The notes under the pieces: model-generated
Seen by the model: the letters and a program-made list of their open reading frames with translations, nothing else
What the model was told of the DNA's origin: nothing
The model's database searches: none
Assembly: GCA_019739335.1 (NCBI GenBank)
Contig: CP073261.1
Span: 248,001-312,000 of the forward strand
Length of the DNA stretch: 64,000 nucleotides
Source of the DNA: Erythrobacter sp.
Lineage (GTDB): Bacteria; Pseudomonadota; Alphaproteobacteria; Sphingomonadales; Sphingomonadaceae
Reading direction: 5' to 3'
Made by a program: the position numbers and the translations under genes
In this document: positions 26,109 through 35,328 of the stretch, in pieces
How the letters are laid out: every line of letters starts with the position of its first letter
Numbering within the stretch: position 1 is the first letter of the stretch

Positions 26109-27426
26109 TGAGGTTCTCCTCTGGATAGCGATAAGGTCGCTCGCGACCACCTAATGCAAGTGCAGTGGCAACGGTTATCGTTCCGACCCGCCCGACGAAC
26201 ATCAACGCGACGATAACGAGTTGACCGGTAGGGGGCAGATCGGCGGTAATGCCGGTCGAAAGACCAACGGTCGAAAACGCAGAAATCGTCTCGAAGAGAA
26301 TTTCTTCAAGCGGCAAGGTCGTTATCGACGCGATATACATGGTTGCCACAATGATCATCGTCGCAGCCAGCACTGCAACCGACAACGCCTGTCGTTCGAC
26401 TGCACGACCAAACCGCCTCTGGAAAAGCCCTGCGTCGCGACGCCCCAGAATTTCGGAAAGAACGATGGCGAACAGGACGAAAAAGGTGGTTACCTTGATT
26501 CCTCCGGCAGTTCCCGCGCTGCCGCCGCCGATGAACATGAGTATATAATTCGTCATCAGCGTCTGATCGTGGAATGCTCCTACGTCCAGACTGTTAAAGC
26601 CCGCCGTGCGAGGCATCACTGAATGGAAAGCGGCATTGAGAAGTTTGGCCCCAAAATCCATAGGTCCAAGCGTTGCCGGGTTCTGCCACTCCATGGCCAG
26701 CATTGCGAAGAAGCCAACCATTAGCAGCCCGCCGGTGCCGCCCAGCGTTACCTTCGTGTGGAGAGACCATCGTCGCCAGCGTAAGCGATTGGCGCGAATA
26801 TCCTGCATGACCGGAAACCCAAGCGCCGTAAGGATCACTGCCAGCATGATCGGGATGAGAATTACCGGATCGGTCTGGTATCCCATTACGCTGTCAGAAT
26901 GAGACGAAAAGCCTGCATTGTTGAAAGCGCTGACCGCGTGGAAAACTCCATGCCAAATCGCTTCTCCCGGCGGCATATCGTAGAAGGTCATCATACGGAC
27001 TGTGAGCACAAGTGCGACTACCACTTCCACTGCAATGGTGATTTTCAGAACCAGCTTGAGGACCGAGGCCGCATCACCTGTTTCCAACCTGCTGCGTTCG
27101 ACCTGGGTCGCCATCCGCTCACGAAGGCCGAAGCCGCGCCCCGCCATCAAGCCGAACAACGTGGCGGCAGTCATGATCCCGAAGCCGCCGATCTGAAACA
27201 GCAACAGGATCGTGACTTGTCCAAAAAAAGACCAGTAGGTGGGGGTGTCAACGACAATCAGGCCGGTGACCGATACAGCAGACGCCGAGGTGAAAAGCGC
27301 GGTAAGGACGGGCGCGCGAACCCCCTCCGCTGTCGCAATTGGCAAGCTCAGGAAAAGGGTGCCAATCCCGATCGCACACAAGAACAGGACCGGTATCAGA
27401 CGAATCGGATCGCGCAGGCCATTCAT
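26098..27426 (-). CDS. KtrB/TrkH-type K+ transporter membrane subunit
   Basis: 442 residues with eight membrane helices in four M1-P-M2 repeats. The four selectivity-filter loops are visible as SVTGL (52-56), NNAGF (around 170), TAGFN (around 290) and STVGLS (around 400), each with the essential Gly. The length and the partner gene favour KtrB over TrkH. It imports K+, often with Na+ coupling. The pair has lower GC than its neighbours (three sampled 60-base lines gave 43%, 55% and 58%), hinting at transfer. Confidence 0.92.
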   Translation of the reverse strand: MNGLRDPIRLIPVLFLCAIGIGTLFLSLPIATAEGVRAPVLTALFTSASAVSVTGLIVVDTPTYWSFFGQVTILLLFQIGGFGIMTAATLFGLMAGRGFGLRERMATQVERSRLETGDAASVLKLVLKITIAVEVVVALVLTVRMMTFYDMPPGEAIWHGVFHAVSAFNNAGFSSHSDSVMGYQTDPVILIPIMLAVILTALGFPVMQDIRANRLRWRRWSLHTKVTLGGTGGLLMVGFFAMLAMEWQNPATLGPMDFGAKLLNAAFHSVMPRTAGFNSLDVGAFHDQTLMTNYILMFIGGGSAGTAGGIKVTTFFVLFAIVLSEILGRRDAGLFQRRFGRAVERQALSVAVLAATMIIVATMYIASITTLPLEEILFETISAFSTVGLSTGITADLPPTGQLVIVALMFVGRVGTITVATALALGGRERPYRYPEENLIVG

Positions 27427-27946
27427 GCAGGAAGCTCTGGGCGGGTTCCCGTGTCGAGTAAAGCGTAACGCCGGAGATCAACAATGCGCAATCCTCGGAG
27501 AGCTGCGCTTTCCTCAACGCAGCGGATCTAGCGTCTTACTTAGACGTTCAAAGTCTGTAACCGCCGAGTCAGCTTTCCACCCCAAAGTCGGCCATTGGCG
27601 GAATGCGAATGTTATCCCGAAAGCTGACGCAACAAGGCGATTTCCCCGTAGCCCACTGGCAAGCGAAGGAAATCTCGGATTGCGTTTTTGGCCACCAACT
27701 ATCGCCTGTTGCAGGCGGAGATCGACGAGGAGAAAGAGCAGGCCCGAACCACCGAGCGGACAGGCGCAGCAGCGCTAGGCCAAGGCTGGTGCAGTAGGAA
27801 AGCGGGAAGTCGAACCCCCCTCCTTTTCAAGGGAGGGGTTGGGGGTGGTATTGCGACCGGTAGGTCGCACCTGCCCGACAGAGTGAGGCTCGCTTCGCTC
27901 GCCCACCACCCCCGGCCCCTCCTCTGAAGAGGAGGGGAGAAGTGAC
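27427..27946. other. 520-bp gene-poor region with palindromic element
   Basis: No supported gene. A frame from TTG 27688 encodes NYRLLQAEIDEEKEQARTTE before running into the palindromic element, and could be the remnant of a small coiled protein. The first half is lower in GC, like the adjacent ktr genes. The last part (27815-27937) is the palindromic repeat listed separately. Confidence 0.5.
27815..27937. repeat. Palindromic intergenic element with two terminal hairpins
   Basis: The left arm contains CCCTCC-TTTTCAA-GGGAGGGG followed by TGGGGGTGG. The right arm has CCACCCCCGGCCCC then CCCCTCCTCTGAAGAGGAGGGG, a perfect 9-bp hairpin. The outer parts also pair with each other around a centre holding CTCGCTTCGCTCGC. 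It ends 9 nt from the stop of the minus-strand membrane protein gene. Confidence 0.75.
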
Positions 27947-29299
27947 TTACTCCGCCGCTTGCGGTTCCATCGCCCGGCCCTTGCGCGGGTTCGCCCAACG
28001 CAGCAGGCGCGAGAGGCGCGATGTCAGCAGGCCGTGCTCTTCCATCCAGTCGTAGTATTCGCGATACTTCGCGTCCTCGGCCAGCAGGTGCGCTTCCTCG
28101 GTCCGCGCGCGCCAGTAGTAGATCGCGCTCACCACCCCCAGAAACGCCGTATTGCGGATCATGTCCACCGGCGAATGGCTGGTGACGAGGAACGGCAGGG
28201 TGGAGCACCACCAGAACAGGTTTTTCGCCACATAGGCCGGGTGGCGGGTGAAGCGGTACGGGCCGTTCGTCAGCACCCCGCGATAGGTGAGGTTGGAAAA
28301 GCGGATGCCGAAGGCCATGGTCGCCCAGGCGTAGATCGCGGTGAGGAACACCAGCCAGGCCGCCCAGAGCCACAGCAGCGCGGGAAAGTCGGCGAACCAG
28401 AAGGCCCAGTCGGCCGTGTTCACTTCGTATTGCAGGATATTGCCGAGCACGCCCCATGCCAGCGGCGGATAGCAGGCGAAGGCCGCCAGCCAGCCCGCGA
28501 GATAGGGATTACCGCTGCGGATATGCGCATCGAGCGGGCGCATGGTGAGCAGGTATCCCACCGTGCCCACCTGCACGTCGATCACGAACAGCACTTCGAA
28601 CAGGAACACGCCCAGCCGCACGGGGTCGTTCAGGATGTCAGTTACATCGGCATTCACCACGGTGGCGAAGCCGATCGGCAGGATCGAGATCATGAAGGCG
28701 GTGAAGAACCCCTTGATGATCCACGCGCGCCAGTGCTTCTTCACCTGCTCCAGATCATAGGCATCCCGCCCGATCAGCATTGCACCGAAGTGCCACGCCT
28801 GATCGCGCGGGTTGACCAGCACCCGGTCCAACCACAGCACATAGGGGACGGAAAGCACCACCAGCGGCACCGCGCAGGCGCCGAGCACCTGCATGGCGAA
28901 CAGGTAATTGCCGTCCCAGTACCAGCGCCCGAGGCAGTACAGCCCGCCGATCAGGAACCAGGTCGCCCAGAGGCCCGCCAGCTTGGTGATCGAGACATCG
29001 GTCATCTCGCCCCACTTGCGGGGCTTGTCCCAGTCGATCCCGGTGGTGGGATTGCGGTGAACCTTGTCCACCAGCACCGACCACGCCGCCATCGCCGCGC
29101 CGGTCAGCACCATTGCCAGCAAGGCGGAGTGCGGGCCGGAGAGGCGCCCGAAATCGTTGGGGTAGCCGAGCGCGGCGGAAAGCTCCGGAAAGGAACGCGC
29201 GAACAGCACGTAGGCGAGCAGGGTGACAAGGCCCACCACGCCTACCCACGGGGAAACGTCGCTGGCGGGGGGCCGCGACCGGATTTGATCGGCGCTCAT
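27947..29299 (-). CDS. Polytopic membrane protein with ICMT/phospholipid-methyltransferase-like C-terminus
   Basis: 450 residues from the ATG at 29299, which has AAGGAGGG just upstream; an earlier in-frame start lacks this. About ten hydrophobic helices span 20-400. The C-terminal part carries GVLTNGPYRFTRHPAYVAKN and, after a helix, RTEEAHLLAEDAKYREYYDW. These are the two halves of the isoprenylcysteine carboxyl methyltransferase-like SAM site (R-H-P-x-Y and R-x-x-x-E). The long N-terminal membrane part is unlike classical ICMT. The substrate is unknown; lipid or isoprenoid methylation is a guess. It follows bamB on the same strand. Confidence 0.75.
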   Translation of the reverse strand: MSADQIRSRPPASDVSPWVGVVGLVTLLAYVLFARSFPELSAALGYPNDFGRLSGPHSALLAMVLTGAAMAAWSVLVDKVHRNPTTGIDWDKPRKWGEMTDVSITKLAGLWATWFLIGGLYCLGRWYWDGNYLFAMQVLGACAVPLVVLSVPYVLWLDRVLVNPRDQAWHFGAMLIGRDAYDLEQVKKHWRAWIIKGFFTAFMISILPIGFATVVNADVTDILNDPVRLGVFLFEVLFVIDVQVGTVGYLLTMRPLDAHIRSGNPYLAGWLAAFACYPPLAWGVLGNILQYEVNTADWAFWFADFPALLWLWAAWLVFLTAIYAWATMAFGIRFSNLTYRGVLTNGPYRFTRHPAYVAKNLFWWCSTLPFLVTSHSPVDMIRNTAFLGVVSAIYYWRARTEEAHLLAEDAKYREYYDWMEEHGLLTSRLSRLLRWANPRKGRAMEPQAAE

Positions 29300-29360
29300 T
29301 GCCCTCCTTGCATAACCCTTGAGGGTTAAAGCCAAGGAAACGCGCGGCCCTCTCCCTCTT

Positions 29361-29447
29361 GTCAGCCCGGACTTGTTCCGGGCCCGGTGCTTTTCTTCTC
29401 AGTGGAAGGAAAAAGGAAGCACTGGCCCGGAACAGGTCCGGGCTGAC
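29361..29447. repeat. Dispersed palindromic repeat, copy 1
   Basis: An 87-bp inverted repeat: the arm starting GTCAGCCCGGACTTGTTCC pairs with the arm ending GGAACAGGTCCGGGCTGAC, with GGTGCTTTT/AAGCACT continuing inward. It ends 15 nt from the bamB stop. A second copy lies at 51093-51177. Confidence 0.88.
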
Positions 29448-29462
29448 TGAAGTGGAAAGTTG

Positions 29463-30827
29463 TTAACGCCAGGCGGTCAGTTGTCCGCGATCGTCGAGGA
29501 TATACATGGTGTTGTTCGCCACCACCGGCGGCAGCGAGACACCTGCATCGAGCCGGGTGAAATCGGTCGCTTCACCGGTCATCACGTCAACCGAGCGCAC
29601 TGCTCCGCGCGAGCTGGCGATCCACAGCCGGTTGCTGGCGAGCACCGGGCCGGTCCAGAAGATCGGCCCTTCGCGGTCTTCCGGCTCACGCCATTGTTCG
29701 AGCTGGGTCATCCAGCGAATCCGCCCGGTGTTGCGCTGGATTGCCAGCAGGCGGGCATCGTCGGTCAGGGTAAAAATCCACTCGCCGGAAATTGTGGGGG
29801 AGGAAATCCCCGCCACCGTCAGTTCCCAGATGCGTTGGCCGGTGAGCAATTCGTAGGCGGCCATGCGCCCGCCCTGCCCCAGCGCATAGACGCGGCCCTG
29901 ATCGATGATCGGATCGGCGTCGACATCGTTCAGCGTGCCGACCTGCGTGGAGATCGAGGTGCGCGCGAGCGCGTCGGACCACAATTCGCGGCCGTTCTCA
30001 TAGCGATAGGCGACCAGCTCACCGCTGGAGAAGCCCGCCAGCACGGTGCCCTGCCCGGCTGCGGGAGCGGCCACGCCGAACACGCCCTGCTGGCCCGAAG
30101 CGGCGGCCTTCTGCCAGTTCACTTCGCCAGTGGCCGAATCGAGCGCGAAGATCTGGTTGTCCTGCGTCATCACGAACACGGTGTTGAAGGCCACGGTCGG
30201 CGCGCCGCGCAGCGGGCCTGCGGGGGTGACGCGCCAGATCTGGGTGCCGGTGGCAGCGTCGAGCGCGACGACATCGCCAACACCGTTGGTGGCATAGACG
30301 CGCCCCGCATCGAAGCTCACGCCGCCGCCGAAGGTCGCATCCTCAAGATTGCGCGAAACGGCAATGCGATGCTCCCACCGGCGCGCGCCGGTGGCGGCAT
30401 CGAAAGCGTGGATCACAGCAGAGGTATCGACCGCATAAACCAGCCCGTTGCCCACCACGGGTGCGGAAGCGAGGCGGCGGGTGTTTGTCGTCCCGGCGAT
30501 CGAAGCGGTCCAGACCTGCGACGGGGTGGCCGAAAGCGTGACGTGGCCGGAAACCTTGGCAGCGTTCCCGCCACCCTGCGGCCAGTCGGTATTGGGCTGC
30601 GCCGGAGGCACGACCACCGCGACATTGGCGAGCTGCGGATCGGCGACGATCTCGGTGGCAATGCGCGAGAGGATCGGCTGGCGATTGCCGACCGTAGGCG
30701 TCTCATCCTCGTCGCTGCCGCCGCCGCCTATGCCCAGCGTTTCGCATCCGGCCAGCGCCAGCGCGCCTGCAAGCAGGGTAGCGGCGAGGCGGAAGCGCGG
30801 TTTCATGCGGAAGTTGGTCTTGCTCAT
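29463..30827 (-). CDS. bamB: Outer membrane protein assembly factor BamB
   Basis: 454 residues from the ATG at 30827 (AAGG about 10 nt upstream); an ATG at 30848 overlapping the previous stop is possible. Lipobox LAGC with Cys28 marks an outer-membrane lipoprotein. The rest is a PQQ-type beta-propeller with repeats such as GLVYAVDTSAVIHAFDAATG, GDVVALDAATGTQIWRV, NQIFALDSATGEVNWQ and GRMAAYELLTGQRIWEL. It helps BamA fold beta-barrels. It follows its TPR partner; the usual downstream der gene is not here. Confidence 0.94.
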   Translation of the reverse strand: MSKTNFRMKPRFRLAATLLAGALALAGCETLGIGGGGSDEDETPTVGNRQPILSRIATEIVADPQLANVAVVVPPAQPNTDWPQGGGNAAKVSGHVTLSATPSQVWTASIAGTTNTRRLASAPVVGNGLVYAVDTSAVIHAFDAATGARRWEHRIAVSRNLEDATFGGGVSFDAGRVYATNGVGDVVALDAATGTQIWRVTPAGPLRGAPTVAFNTVFVMTQDNQIFALDSATGEVNWQKAAASGQQGVFGVAAPAAGQGTVLAGFSSGELVAYRYENGRELWSDALARTSISTQVGTLNDVDADPIIDQGRVYALGQGGRMAAYELLTGQRIWELTVAGISSPTISGEWIFTLTDDARLLAIQRNTGRIRWMTQLEQWREPEDREGPIFWTGPVLASNRLWIASSRGAVRSVDVMTGEATDFTRLDAGVSLPPVVANNTMYILDDRGQLTAWR

Positions 30828-30844
30828 ATTCGGTCCGTTCGCCT

Positions 30845-31636
30845 TCATTCCGCCAGCTCGACTGCCGCATCCTGCGGTTCTTCGCCGGTAATTTCCGCCA
30901 GCGCGGCGTCGACATCCTCGATCGCATCGAAACCGAGCAGCCCGGCCAGTTGCCGGGTGCGCCCGCGGATCGATTGCGGAACGTCCTCGCTGCGGGCGAT
31001 CGCCACCAGCAACGGCCCGGCCTGGTCGTTCTTGCCCTGCGCCAGGTAAGCGTGGGCCACGAGTTCGCCCGCGCTGCCGAAATAAGGGCTGTCCGCCTGC
31101 GCCAGCGGGCCAAGCCGATCAATCACCGCCTGCGGATCGAGATCGTCATATTGCGCGCTGACCGAGCGGATTGCGGCGACATCGCGCAGTTCCTGCGGTA
31201 GCTCGGCATTGTTCGCCACCCTGTCGAACAGAACGACGGCATCGGCCGGGCGATCCTGCTGTAAAGCGATCCCCGCACGGAGCATGGCCGCAACAGCAGC
31301 TGCGCCATCAGTGCCTTCCGAAAGCGCGGCCAGTTCCTCGTCAGCTGTGGTCACATTGCCCGCATCGAGTTCGTCCATCGCCTGCACCAGCGCTTCGGAC
31401 TGCTCTTCCAGCGCGTTCTCGCGACTTTCCTGCCACCAGAGAAATCCGCCGAATGCCGCCAATGCCAGCACAACCGCGCCGCCGATCGGCACGCCATAGC
31501 GCTTGGCGAAACTGGCAGCCTGGTCCTGCCGCACCGCCTCGTCCACTTCGCGCATGAGCATGTCCTGCTCGGCATCGCGGCGGGGGGCAACTTTGTCCGG
31601 TGCGGACGGGTCTATCGGAGTAGGAGGTAGGGCCAA
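30845..31636 (-). CDS. YfgM-like TPR protein, BamB partner
   Basis: 263 residues from a TTG at 31636 (LALPPTPIDPSAPDK); a later ATG at 31561 would cut off a conserved-looking N-tail. A cytoplasmic tail (1-45, EVDEAVRQDQAASFAKRYG) leads to one membrane helix (GVPIGGAVVLALAAFGGFLWW, in two runs) and a periplasmic TPR-like helical domain with a tetratricopeptide_2-like fold. YfgM interacts with SecYEG and periplasmic chaperones. It is just upstream of bamB, possibly overlapping it. Confidence 0.85.
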   Translation of the reverse strand: MALPPTPIDPSAPDKVAPRRDAEQDMLMREVDEAVRQDQAASFAKRYGVPIGGAVVLALAAFGGFLWWQESRENALEEQSEALVQAMDELDAGNVTTADEELAALSEGTDGAAAVAAMLRAGIALQQDRPADAVVLFDRVANNAELPQELRDVAAIRSVSAQYDDLDPQAVIDRLGPLAQADSPYFGSAGELVAHAYLAQGKNDQAGPLLVAIARSEDVPQSIRGRTRQLAGLLGFDAIEDVDAALAEITGEEPQDAAVELAE

Positions 31637-31757
31637 TGTCTATATCTTGTTTCTGGTTTCGATCGAACAGGCTGCGCTCTTAGGGCGCAAGCCTGCCCTT
31701 TTCAATCGAAGAGGCACACCTGTCCCCGTTGCGGTGAATGGTGGATGAAGCAGGTGA

Positions 31758-32906
31758 TTACGTGGCGGGGCGCGGATACTTCGCCATCAGGCCCCAGTAG
31801 AGCGCACGATAGCGTTCGATCATCTTTGCCTCGTCAAATTCCTCGCGCGCCTTCGCCTTGTTGGCGGTGCCGATCCGGTGGCGTTCCTCGGCGTCACCCG
31901 CGAGCCGGGCCAGCGACCGCGCCAGCCCGTCGGCGTCCCCCGCATCGACCAGCAGCGGCCCGTTGGCGCTTGCCACCATGCTGCCGACATCGCCCACGCG
32001 CGGGGCCACCACCGGCAGGCCCGCCGCCATCGCTTCTACCACCGAGATGGGAAACTGTTCGGACTGGCTGGACAGCGCGAAAATATCGAAATGGCCGATC
32101 AGCTTGTGCGGTTCGGCAACGAAGCCGGGCAGATGCACGCGGTCTTCCAGCCCCAGCCGTTCGGCTTCGGCCAGCAGGAATTCGCGTTCCGGCCCTTCGC
32201 CCGCGATCACCAGTTGCCACTCCTCCGGCAGCGAAGGCATGGCGCGGATCAGCACTTCGAGTTGCTTGACCTTGCGCAGACCGGCCAGCGAACCGATCCA
32301 GTATTCGCCCTTGTGCTTGAGCAGGCGCGGCAGGATGTCGCGCTTGGGCGGAGCGGCGCAGGCGCGGGTGTCGATACCGTTGGGAATGCGCCGCACGCGG
32401 GTGCGCGGCTGGTCCCAGACGTTGAGCGCGACATCCTCCAGCGTCGTGGACGGCACCACCAGCGCCGCCGCGCGACCGAGCGCAATGCGGCGATACCAAT
32501 TGCGGCGCTTCTTGAGCCGCTGTGCCTCGTCCTCGTTGAAGCCATCCTCATGGTGGACCAGCGGCGGCAGCTTGAAGGCATCGGCGAACACCGTGTGCGC
32601 TATCACCGCGTCGATCGCGCCCCAGTTGTAGGTGCAGATCAGGTCGTACCCCGCCATCGCCTTGGCCAGCTTGGCCAGCCGTCCGGGCGTGGGATTGCCC
32701 GAAAGCAGCGGGAACTTGGGCCAGCTAACGCGCGGCTTGCTGCCGATCAACCGCGCCGCGCCGCGCTTCTCCAGATCGCCCGAAACGATCGCATGATCGA
32801 CCTCGCGCCCCCAGGCGTTGATCAGGCGGACATTGCGCAGTTCCTTGCCGCCCGCATCGAAGGTCGAATGCAGGTGGAGTATCTTGGGCGGTTTCGCCTT
32901 GGTCAT
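31758..32906 (-). CDS. Family 4 glycosyltransferase
   Basis: 382 residues from the ATG at 32906, with GGGGAGGG upstream and an ATGA overlap with the hydrolase stop. GT-B fold: an N-terminal acceptor domain (ILHLHSTFDAGGKELRNVRL) and a C-terminal nucleotide-sugar domain with IPNGIDTRACAA, LVIAGEGPEREFL, VHLPGFVAEPHKLIG and the E-x7-E motif EQFPISVVEAMAAGLPVVAP (split). It probably adds a sugar to a cell-surface glycan or lipid. Translationally coupled to the hydrolase. Confidence 0.9.
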   Translation of the reverse strand: MTKAKPPKILHLHSTFDAGGKELRNVRLINAWGREVDHAIVSGDLEKRGAARLIGSKPRVSWPKFPLLSGNPTPGRLAKLAKAMAGYDLICTYNWGAIDAVIAHTVFADAFKLPPLVHHEDGFNEDEAQRLKKRRNWYRRIALGRAAALVVPSTTLEDVALNVWDQPRTRVRRIPNGIDTRACAAPPKRDILPRLLKHKGEYWIGSLAGLRKVKQLEVLIRAMPSLPEEWQLVIAGEGPEREFLLAEAERLGLEDRVHLPGFVAEPHKLIGHFDIFALSSQSEQFPISVVEAMAAGLPVVAPRVGDVGSMVASANGPLLVDAGDADGLARSLARLAGDAEERHRIGTANKAKAREEFDEAKMIERYRALYWGLMAKYPRPAT

Positions 32907-33778
32907 GCGACCCTCCCCAGCAGCCGGGCGATGGCTGACTGCGCTTCGGGCTCCTCCAGCGTCGGCGTGTGGCCCACGCGGGGCACGGTTACGGCTTCGC
33001 AGTCGGGCAAGGTAGCGGCCATCCGGCTGTGGGTGGCAGCAGAAAGAATATCCGACAGCTCGCCACGCAGAGCGAGCACCGGCCGGCCCGCCAGTGCTTC
33101 GAACGCAGGCCACATATTCGCCCCTGCCGCCTCGCCTTCCACCGGCCCGGCATGGGCAAAGGGATCTGCGATGTGCATGTCGTAGTCGAAGGCGATGCGC
33201 CCGCTGCCGCCCACCACCATCAGCCGCTTGGCGAGCCTGAGCCAGTCGGGCATCGTGAAATCGGGATAGGCAAGCGCACTGGTATCCTTGAGCGAGCGCG
33301 CGGCGTGCATCCAGGTCGGGAAGCTGCGCCCCTGCCCCACGTAATCGCGAATCCGCTCCAGCCCCGACTCCTCGATATCCGGGCCGATATCGTTCAGGAC
33401 CACTCCGGCGAACCGGCCTGGATCCTGCGCGGCGAGCAGCATCGTGACGATCCCGCCCAGCGACGTGCCCATCACCACCACTTTCTCCAGCCCAACCTGC
33501 TCGAACAGCGCAGCGATATCGCTGACATAGTTCGCAGGCGTATAGCTGGCGGAATCCTTGGCGTAGTCGCTGTCCCCCCGCCCGCGCAGGTCGGCGCAGA
33601 TCACCCGCCATTCGCCCGCGAAGGCATCAGCAACCGGTTCGAAATCGCGGGCGTTGCGGGTCAGGCCGGGTATGCACAGGATCGGCGGGCGATCATCGCG
33701 GCCTGCATAGTCACGATAATGCAGCGTCAAGCCGTCACCGCTTTTCCAGCTCCCGTCCCGATAGGGAATTGCGACCAC
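32903..33778 (-). CDS. Alpha/beta hydrolase
   Basis: 291 residues from the GTG at 33778, fixed by CAGGAG about 7 nt before it. Oxyanion and cap features: ILCIPGLTRNARDFEPVA. The nucleophile elbow is VVMGTSLGGIVTM (Ser in GTSLGG), the acid is probably Asp in GELSDILS, and the His lies in VGHTPTLEEPEA. This is a typical soluble esterase or lactonase-type hydrolase with unknown substrate. Coupled to the glycosyltransferase and divergent from selO by about 44 bp. Confidence 0.9.
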   Translation of the reverse strand: MVAIPYRDGSWKSGDGLTLHYRDYAGRDDRPPILCIPGLTRNARDFEPVADAFAGEWRVICADLRGRGDSDYAKDSASYTPANYVSDIAALFEQVGLEKVVVMGTSLGGIVTMLLAAQDPGRFAGVVLNDIGPDIEESGLERIRDYVGQGRSFPTWMHAARSLKDTSALAYPDFTMPDWLRLAKRLMVVGGSGRIAFDYDMHIADPFAHAGPVEGEAAGANMWPAFEALAGRPVLALRGELSDILSAATHSRMAATLPDCEAVTVPRVGHTPTLEEPEAQSAIARLLGRVA

Positions 33779-33822
33779 AGATGCTCCTGAAAATTGCCGT
33801 CACCTTGCGGTGAGCGGTGTCG

Positions 33823-35244
33823 ATGGCCACTAATGCTAGGATGCGCAACGAACCGCAACCTGCACCCTATCGCCCGGACCCGAAAATCGCCGAAATCGCG
33901 CATTTCATCGCCGATCCGGTGGTGGCAGCGGAGTTTCCGCGCCACGAATTGCGCTTCCGCAACCGCCGCTGGGACAAGGCGGTGGGGCTCGAAAGTCTCA
34001 CCGATGCGAAATGGGCGGAGCATTTCGGCCAGTTCCAGCCGCTGCCTGGCAACCTGCCGCAGCCGCTGGCGCTGCGCTATCACGGCCACCAGTTCCGGGT
34101 GTACAATCCGGAAATCGGCGACGGGCGCGGGTTCATGTTTGCGCAGTTGCGCGACGGAGCGGGTCGCCTGCTCGATTGCGGTACCAAGGGCAGCGGCACC
34201 ACGCCCTACAGCCGCACGGCGGACGGGCGGCTGACACTGAAGGGCGCGGTTCGGGAAATTCTTGCCACCGAAATGCTCGAGGCCCTAGGCGTTTACACCT
34301 CCAAGACATTCTCGGTGATCGAGACGGGCGAGGAACTGTGGCGCGGGGACGAACCTTCGCCCACCCGCTCTGCCGTGATGGTGCGATTGAGCCACGGCCA
34401 CATCCGCATCGGCAGCTTCCAGCGGTTGATGGCGCTGGAGGAACACGCCGCGCTGGCCCAGCTGGTCGATTACTGCCTCGCCACCTATCCCGGTCCGCCT
34501 CCGCCCCCAGATGCTCCGGGGCGGAATGAGCCGGCAGTGATCCTGCTGCATCAGGTGACCGAGCGGCTGGCCGATCTGGCCGCCAGCTACATGGTGGCCG
34601 GGTTCGTCCACGGCGTGCTCAACACCGACAACATCAATATCACCGGGGAAAGTTTCGATTACGGGCCATGGCGCTGGCTGCCCGAATGGGACCCGGCCTT
34701 CACCGCCGCCTATTTCGACCAGAACGGGCTCTATGCCTTCGGCCGCCAGCCTGAGGCGATCCGCTGGAACCTGGGGCAACTTGCCATTGCGCTGCGCCCG
34801 CTAGCCGATTCCGCTCCGCTGATCGCCGCGCTCGAACGGTTCGGGCCTCTCTACGGGGAAGCGATGATGCGGCGGTTCTGCTGGAGGCTGGGGGTGGAGC
34901 AGCGCGGGCCGGAAAGCGATTCGGCGCTGGTCGGCGCGGCGGAAGTGACCATGCGCGAAGCCGGCATCGGCCCTGATGCATTCTTTTACAGGCACCGTGG
35001 CGGCCGCGCGGCGGAGGGCAAGCTGGCCGAGGCGCTGGATGGCTTTGCGCCGACCGCCGGGGAGGACCCCTATTGGCAAGAGAGTCTGCCCGTAACCATG
35101 CTGATAGACGAGGTCGAAACGCTGTGGGATGCAATAGCCCAAGGTGACGACTGGCAGCCCCTCGAAGTGAAGATCACCGCGATCCGGAAGATGGGGCACG
35201 CCTTGGGCGAGCCGCCCACCCCGGCGGGCCATCGCGGCGACTGA
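33823..35244 (+). CDS. selO: Protein adenylyltransferase SelO (YdiU)
   Basis: 473 residues from ATG 33823; a GTG two codons earlier is equally open, and no strong Shine-Dalgarno decides. Pseudokinase fold with the SelO motifs: LALRYHGHQFRVYNPEIGDG, LLDCGTKGSGTTPYSRTADG with the ATP-binding Lys, MVRLSHGHIRIGSFQ, and FVHGVLNTDNINITGES followed by FDYGPW (metal-binding Asn and Asp). SelO transfers AMP to Ser/Thr/Tyr of proteins and is linked to oxidative stress. The length is normal. Confidence 0.95.
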   Translation: MATNARMRNEPQPAPYRPDPKIAEIAHFIADPVVAAEFPRHELRFRNRRWDKAVGLESLTDAKWAEHFGQFQPLPGNLPQPLALRYHGHQFRVYNPEIGDGRGFMFAQLRDGAGRLLDCGTKGSGTTPYSRTADGRLTLKGAVREILATEMLEALGVYTSKTFSVIETGEELWRGDEPSPTRSAVMVRLSHGHIRIGSFQRLMALEEHAALAQLVDYCLATYPGPPPPPDAPGRNEPAVILLHQVTERLADLAASYMVAGFVHGVLNTDNINITGESFDYGPWRWLPEWDPAFTAAYFDQNGLYAFGRQPEAIRWNLGQLAIALRPLADSAPLIAALERFGPLYGEAMMRRFCWRLGVEQRGPESDSALVGAAEVTMREAGIGPDAFFYRHRGGRAAEGKLAEALDGFAPTAGEDPYWQESLPVTMLIDEVETLWDAIAQGDDWQPLEVKITAIRKMGHALGEPPTPAGHRGD

Positions 35245-35328
35245 CGCGCATGGTCACAAACGTAACTTTGCACCCGCGCGCAACAGGCTCTAAGGAGCCG
35301 CAACCCATCTGACGAAAGCGGACTTACA

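Noticed and set aside
27688-27927. Possible small coiled-coil gene from TTG 27688
   Set aside because: The frame runs into the palindromic repeat, has a weak start and matches no family I know. Mentioned only as a possible remnant.
28791-31049. Long plus-strand frames antisense to the membrane protein, bamB and TPR genes
   Set aside because: No domain resemblance; they mirror the GC-rich coding strand of genes with clear motifs.
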